Part shown: piece by piece, positions 5,858 to 8,704 of the stretch
Position numbering within the stretch: position 1 is the stretch's first letter
Layout: every line of letters begins with the position of its first letter
Source of the DNA: Candidatus Pacearchaeota archaeon
GTDB lineage: Archaea; Nanobdellota; Nanobdellia; Pacearchaeales; GW2011-AR1
DNA: 8,704 nt
Direction: 5' to 3'
NCBI GenBank assembly: GCA_002688335.1
Contig: NZCQ01000069.1
Span: 1-8,704, forward strand
Notes under the pieces: model-generated
What the model saw: only the letters and a program-made list of their open reading frames with translations
The model's database searches: none
Told to the model about the DNA's origin: nothing
Position numbers and translations under genes: made by a program

Positions 5858-6463
5858 ATGGGGGAGATAAATATTCCATTATCAAAAGAAGAGGAAAAAA
5901 ATAAAATTCAATTTCTTAAAAATAAAAAAATCGCAAAAATAGGTTTAGATACAGACGTTCTTGTTGCACTTATAGAAAAGGATAAAGAGATTAATTTGTC
6001 CAAGCCCAAACACTTTATCAATAAAGGAGTCTGCTATGCATATCAACTCATAGTTAACCAGGCGATTGGAGTTTTGATACATAAAAGAGGTTATGAAAAG
6101 AAGTTTGCAATCTCTAAGACTCTTAACTATCTAAATGTGAATAAGATAACTATTTTCAAAGAACATGAAATAAGCAAAGAAAAAAGAGACAATATAATCA
6201 ATGACTTGAGGATTCAAAGAAGAAGAATAAGAAAAGATTCTAAACCAGAAGATAGTGATCTAGATATTCTAGCATCTTATAAAACAAAGAACGTAAATCG
6301 TATCTTAACAATGAACTATTTCCATTTTATCGATCTAGGGAAGTATCTAGGCATGCAAATTGAAAGAGTATGGTACAAAAAAGCAAAAGAATCTAATAAG
6401 ATCTCCAACATGTTAAAAAATCTTTTTTGGACAAGAAACAAAAAATTTAGACAGCCTAGATAA
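5858..6463 (+). CDS. PIN-like domain protein (possible ribonuclease, incomplete active site)
   Basis: This is a 201-residue protein. After about 27 charged residues it has the PIN entry KIGLDTDVLVALIE with D31, the usual first metal ligand. The end of a PIN fold is recognisable as DSDLDILASYKTKNVNRILTMNYFHFIDLGKYLGMQI (D134/D136, T151 and N153), which is the D-x-x-I-x-A ... T-x-N pattern of the family. The second acidic position, normally a Glu in the helix after the first strand, is not clear: the matching helix reads AYQLIVNQAIGVL, with Gln/Asn where Glu is expected. Catalysis may therefore be weakened or lost. The C-terminus is very basic (KNLFWTRNKKFRQPR), suggesting nucleic-acid binding. 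It lies 38 bp after radB and overlaps the convergent 6456-6752 gene by 8 bp. No VapB-like antitoxin precedes it, so a toxin role is not supported. Confidence 0.65.
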   Translation: MGEINIPLSKEEEKNKIQFLKNKKIAKIGLDTDVLVALIEKDKEINLSKPKHFINKGVCYAYQLIVNQAIGVLIHKRGYEKKFAISKTLNYLNVNKITIFKEHEISKEKRDNIINDLRIQRRRIRKDSKPEDSDLDILASYKTKNVNRILTMNYFHFIDLGKYLGMQIERVWYKKAKESNKISNMLKNLFWTRNKKFRQPR

Positions 6464-6752
6464 AATCAATAAGTTTCTTATACTCATCCAATCTGGTTGT
6501 ACCATTATTAATTGATAATTGTCGTGCCTTCTCCCACCACTCTATCTTAAAACTTTCTGTATCGGCACGAGCTTTTTTTATTTCATCTTCTCCAACAGAC
6601 AATAATTTTAATTTTAACTCCAACAAGGCCATCTCTCCATCAATCATCTCCTGAGCCAGGTTCTCCATATGGATCTTATGGTCTTCTAATATCTTCCCAA
6701 TTTTTTCGGCATCAAGCATCTGTGTAGATAATTTTTGTTCTGACATTCTCAT
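6456..6752 (-). CDS. Small coiled-coil protein coupled to the DUF2283-like gene
   Basis: This is a 98-residue protein of unknown function. Most of it is helical and charged: residues about 10-65 form long helices likely to make a coiled coil (IGKILEDHKIHMENLAQEM, then MALLELKLKLLSVGEDEIKK). A C-terminal WWEKARQLSINNGTTRLDEY segment follows. There are no Cys, no membrane segment and no recognised domain. Its ATG overlaps the TGA of the upstream DUF2283-like gene (ATGA), a classical arrangement for translational coupling, so the two probably work together. The insertion that breaks the upstream gene should reduce expression of this one unless transcription and translation restart inside or after the element. 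A second Met at codon 3 could also be the start. The 3' end overlaps the convergent PIN-like gene by 8 bp. Confidence 0.65.
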   Translation of the reverse strand: MRMSEQKLSTQMLDAEKIGKILEDHKIHMENLAQEMIDGEMALLELKLKLLSVGEDEIKKARADTESFKIEWWEKARQLSINNGTTRLDEYKKLIDFI

Positions 6753-6994
6753 ACAATTAAGGGGTTATCATTTATAAATTTTAATGCTTTTAAGGTCAAT
6801 TTCCTAAGCGGACCATTATTCAGATTATTCAACTGATCACTGGATATATCTAAAAACTTCGAAGGACAATCTATCTCAATTCCAAGAATTTTCCCATTTT
6901 CTCCTATATCTATCACTATATTTTCCTTAACAATTGTGTTAATGGGCCTTCCACCATTAGGATTATTGTTAAGAGAACTTTGCATAATTGACAT
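6749..6994 (-). CDS. Residual ORF: C-terminal part of the DUF2283-like protein with an element-derived start
   Basis: This frame of 81 codons begins inside the inserted element (MSIMQSSL is element-encoded) and continues with the host sequence NNNPNGGRPINTIVKEN and VIDIGENGKILGIEI, the second half of a DUF2283 domain, plus a helical tail of about 40 residues (FLDISSDQLNNLNN onward). The N-terminal strand pair of the domain is missing from this ORF; it is found upstream of the element, in another frame. No Shine-Dalgarno sequence is visible, but a TATA-like TTTATAT (7067-7073) could start a transcript near 7044. If translated, it would be a truncated protein unlikely to fold normally, but it could keep the coupled downstream gene translated. 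Confidence 0.4.
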   Translation of the reverse strand: MSIMQSSLNNNPNGGRPINTIVKENIVIDIGENGKILGIEIDCPSKFLDISSDQLNNLNNGPLRKLTLKALKFINDNPLIV

Positions 6995-7060
6995 TTCCGA
7001 AGGAAATCAAGGCAAAGTTCTTCTTAGAGAATGAGAAAAACGGAGTTTTTCAAAGTTCTC
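6973..7060 (+). mobile_element. 88-bp MITE-like palindromic element with TTAA target duplication
   Basis: The ends GAGAACTTTG (6973-6982) and CAAAGTTCTC (7051-7060) are perfect inverted repeats; counting the TTAA and one further base on each side the symmetry is 16 bp. TTAA flanks both ends (6969-6972 and 7061-7064). Inside are hairpin ATTTCCGAAGGAAAT (6993-7007, loop GAA), an internal CAAAGTTC (7013-7020) that can pair with the left end instead of the right end, and hairpin GAAAAACGGAGTTTTTC (7035-7051, loop GGA). There is no coding capacity and no transposase in the window, so it would move only with help from elsewhere. The insertion into the DUF2283-like gene shows that it has moved. The transposase family is unknown. 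Confidence 0.85.
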
Positions 7061-7066
7061 TTAACA

Positions 7067-7073
7067 TATAAAA
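7067..7073 (-). promoter_or_regulatory. Possible TATA box firing into the inserted element
   Basis: TTTATAT on the minus strand lies within the codons for DVLYV just upstream of the element. It would start transcription near 7044, in the loop of the second hairpin. It could let the residual ORF and the 6456-6752 gene be expressed after the insertion. The evidence is sequence resemblance only. Confidence 0.25.
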
Positions 7074-7130
7074 CATCTAAATCCTCCTGATACTCATAAC
7101 CTTTCCGCATAGGTCTAACAGATAAGTAAG

Positions 7131-7140
7131 ATATTTAAAT
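7131..7140 (-). promoter_or_regulatory. TATA box of the DUF2283-like gene
   Basis: ATTTAAATAT on the minus strand is centred 25-26 bp before the ATG at 7110 and overlaps the topA stop codon (7135-7137). The spacing matches the other leaderless promoters in the window, which supports 7110 as the original start of the interrupted gene. Confidence 0.5.
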
Positions 7141-8704
7141 TTTTTGGGAGCCATCAACCCTCTCTATATCCGCTATCTTCTTCCTATGCACGTCTGCAGG
7201 ATTGCCAACATATCTCTCCTCGGGTTTTTTATCATCTCCATTTATATCTAATGGTCTTTTACTTGGACATTCAGGATTAAAACAAAACACCCATGGCTTT
7301 CTAGCTTTCTTTATAGACAACAACATTGGCCAACTACACTCTTCACAATTCTTTTTAGCAGTATTTTTAATTAAGGCCTTAGGTAAGGAATAAGTCTGCT
7401 TACATTTGGGATAATTATCACAAGCGACAAAATAACTCTTAAATCTTGGAGTATATTTTAAGGCTAATCTTCCTGTCTTACAGCTAGGACATTCAACATC
7501 CAATTTATTATTCTCTTTCTCACCATCCCACAAGGCTTGATTAGCTTCAACTAACTCTTTTCCAATCTCTCCCTCTTTTTTCTTAAAATCCTTCGATATA
7601 TCTTTCAAGGCCTCCTCTGCCTTATTAATAACCTCTCTCTCTTTCTTATCCAATTCCTTTTTAGAATTCCTTATACTATCCATATCTTTTTCAATATTCC
7701 TAGTTAATTCCTCATCAATAATTATAGGGGAGTGTTTTCTCAAACTATCAATCAATCTTATTCCAAGTTCAGTTGCTTTTATCTGCTTGTCTTTAATATA
7801 ATTCCGGTTATACAATGTCTCTAAAATATTAGCACGAGTCGAATTATGCACTAATATAAAACCATCTGTAATAAAATTTGGTGATTTTTTATCTACTGAA
7901 AGGTCATAGACATAATCTTGATAATTTAAATTAGATAATTTTCTTAAAGGAATTTCATAAATATTCTCATTTATTTTATTATAAACTAGTTTCATACAAT
8001 GAAAAAGAAATTCATTGTTAGTTTTACTTAATGAATAAATCCACTTATTTCTATTTGTATATCTTTTTTTGCTAATAATCTTTAAGTTATACATCCTTTT
8101 TAGCGCCATTATAACTTGATATCTAGATAAGCCTGTTTTCTCTAATATTTCCTCAATCTTCAAATTATCTTTATAAAGGAATAGAGAAATCTCCGCAGAA
8201 TTCTTTAATATTTGGTATTTTGGTGAATCACATTTTAATCCCCTATATAAAATATTCTCCTTAAATGAATCAAATCCAACTAAGTATGCATATTTATCAA
8301 TTTTATCTCTACCACTTATTAATATTGTCCAACAATTAAATATTTTTCCATTTAACTTAACCTTCCCTTTATTTATTTTATTAACAATATCTAATTTATG
8401 TAATAAATCTGAAACCCAATTAATTAATCTTTCATTTCCTAAGGTAAACTTCACTCTTGGAGTACCATTAGAATTTGTTAAGATTCCCTTTATTTTAGTT
8501 TTACCTTTTGGTCTTAAGTGAACATTACCATCTGCATCAAAGAAACCTCTCAAGAAGTCTCCAACAAATTCAGTGGGGATTTTCATTATATTCTTACCTT
8601 CAAGTTCTGGAAATGTTTTTATTAAAACATAAGCCATAACTGAGTTACAATTTACCTTATATTTTGTTCCAAGGTTATAAGCATACGGTTCATATCCAAA
8701 GATA
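7135..8704 (-). CDS. topA: DNA topoisomerase I (type IA), 3' part with intein; 5' end beyond the window
   Basis: The frame is open to the window edge, so the Met codon at 8637 is internal and not a start. From the edge to 7843 it encodes an intein. The C-extein (7842 to the stop at 7135, 235 residues) starts STRANILETLYNRNYI, the motif of type IA topoisomerases normally preceded by a GIGTK-like segment. It continues with ATELGIRLIDSL and EELTRNIEKDMDSI, both typical of the family. Two C-terminal zinc ribbons follow: C-x2-C plus C-x5-C (CPSC ... CDNYPKC) and C-x2-C plus C-x4-C (CEEC ... CFNPEC). The enzyme relaxes negative supercoils through a transient 5'-phosphotyrosine link to one strand; the catalytic Tyr and Toprim domain lie outside the window. 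Without intein splicing the enzyme would be split within a conserved core motif. Confidence 0.9.
   Translation of the reverse strand, partial: IFGYEPYAYNLGTKYKVNCNSVMAYVLIKTFPELEGKNIMKIPTEFVGDFLRGFFDADGNVHLRPKGKTKIKGILTNSNGTPRVKFTLGNERLINWVSDLLHKLDIVNKINKGKVKLNGKIFNCWTILISGRDKIDKYAYLVGFDSFKENILYRGLKCDSPKYQILKNSAEISLFLYKDNLKIEEILEKTGLSRYQVIMALKRMYNLKIISKKRYTNRNKWIYSLSKTNNEFLFHCMKLVYNKINENIYEIPLRKLSNLNYQDYVYDLSVDKKSPNFITDGFILVHNSTRANILETLYNRNYIKDKQIKATELGIRLIDSLRKHSPIIIDEELTRNIEKDMDSIRNSKKELDKKEREVINKAEEALKDISKDFKKKEGEIGKELVEANQALWDGEKENNKLDVECPSCKTGRLALKYTPRFKSYFVACDNYPKCKQTYSLPKALIKNTAKKNCEECSWPMLLSIKKARKPWVFCFNPECPSKRPLDINGDDKKPEERYVGNPADVHRKKIADIERVDGSQKI
7843..8704 (-). other. Intein with LAGLIDADG homing endonuclease in topA (N-terminal part outside the window)
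   Basis: The C-terminal splice junction is ILVHN|S at 7843/7842: penultimate His, terminal Asn and a +1 Ser, as needed for splicing. The block before it (YVYDLSVDKKSPNFITDGFILVHN) is the usual C-terminal splicing domain. Upstream are the first LAGLIDADG motif, FLRGFFDADG (8528-8556), with the two Asp residues, and a weaker second one, YAYLVGFDSF (about 8263-8292). Between the endonuclease and the splicing domain lies an inserted helix-turn-helix-like segment (8029-8196: IEEILEKTGLSRYQVIMALK, then KIISKKRYTNRNKWIYSL). The second LAGLIDADG motif has only one clear Asp, so the endonuclease may be weakened. The N-terminal splicing residue cannot be seen. Confidence 0.88.

Larger units (their letters stand above)
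6749..7110 (-). pseudogene. DUF2283-like gene interrupted by an 88-bp palindromic element
   Basis: The gene begins at the ATG at 7110 with MRKGYEYQEDLDVLYV, the family's N-terminal motif (compare YDKEADAVYIYL in the intact 3745-3951 copy). It then runs into the element and stops at 7024-7026 after 28 codons. Beyond the element the domain resumes in another frame. Deleting the element plus one TTAA (92 bp) joins the halves in frame through GTT-AAC, giving an 89-residue protein with DVLYV followed by NNNPNGGRPINTIVKEN. The restored frame, matching domain halves and a TATA box (7131-7140) 26 bp before the ATG make the original gene structure convincing. Its TGA overlaps the start of the next gene. 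The C-terminal extension of about 35 residues is longer than in the 3745-3951 protein. Confidence 0.85.

Noticed and set aside
5858..6752. Toxin-antitoxin pair made of the PIN-like gene and the 98-residue gene
   Set aside because: The two are convergent, not an operon, and the small protein is coupled to the DUF2283-like gene instead; no VapB-type domain is seen.
2655..7020. CRISPR repeats
   Set aside because: There are only two copies, 4.3 kb apart, with no spacer array and no cas genes; inverted ends and 4-bp flanking repeats indicate mobile elements instead.
7202..7393. Plus-strand frame opposite the topA zinc ribbons
   Set aside because: It is antisense to conserved Cys motifs of topA and has no sign of coding.
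8637..8637. Met codon at 8637 as the start of a separate endonuclease-topoisomerase gene
   Set aside because: The frame stays open for 22 more codons to the window edge (reading NLGTKYKVNCNSV just before the Met), which is intein sequence, so the Met is internal.

Overview
The window looks like an AT-rich archaeal genome, most likely a small-genome DPANN-type lineage; the exact lineage is inference. The signs are a RadB-type RecA-family ATPase, a type IA topoisomerase with paired C-terminal zinc ribbons and an intein, DUF2283 proteins, and promoters in which a TATA box sits about 25-26 bp upstream of the start codon. That spacing implies leaderless mRNAs.

Layout: (1) 138-623 (+) encodes a two-TM protein with a cytoplasmic winged helix and a Cys pair in its outer loop. 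(2) 635-2640 (-) is a three-gene operon: a membrane-anchored DsbA-like thiol oxidoreductase, a small membrane protein with an intramembrane CPGC motif, and an ATP-cone/Mrr-type nuclease fusion. (3) 2911-3744 (+) is a helical protein of unknown function that ends exactly where a convergent DUF2283 gene (3745-3951) ends. (4) 4123-4416 and 4463-4960 (-) are a small coiled-coil protein and a second TM/Cys-pair/winged-helix regulator. (5) 5070-6463 (+) holds radB and a PIN-like protein. (6) 6456-7110 (-) holds a small coiled-coil gene and, upstream of it, a DUF2283-like gene broken by an insertion. (7) 7135-8704 (-) is the 3' part of topA, carrying an intein that runs off the window edge.

The most striking observation is a tiny palindromic mobile element (MITE-like). 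At 6973-7060 an 88-bp sequence with 10-bp inverted ends (GAGAACTTTG/CAAAGTTCTC) is flanked by TTAA on both sides and splits the DUF2283-like gene. Removing the element plus one TTAA (92 bp) rejoins the MRKGYEYQEDLDVLYV start to the rest of the protein in frame, and that start lies 26 bp from a TATA box. A second, diverged copy (2656-2738) is flanked by direct TTCA repeats and lies in the dsbA leader, between the promoter and a strong Shine-Dalgarno sequence. The two share a 49-bp core (42 of 49 identical) whose central hairpin has a C(GAA)G triloop. No transposase is visible, so the elements are non-autonomous.

A second theme is envelope thiol chemistry: a DsbA-like protein, a CPGC membrane protein and two membrane-bound winged-helix proteins with extracytoplasmic Cys pairs lie within 5 kb. 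A redox-sensing circuit is possible but is inference only.
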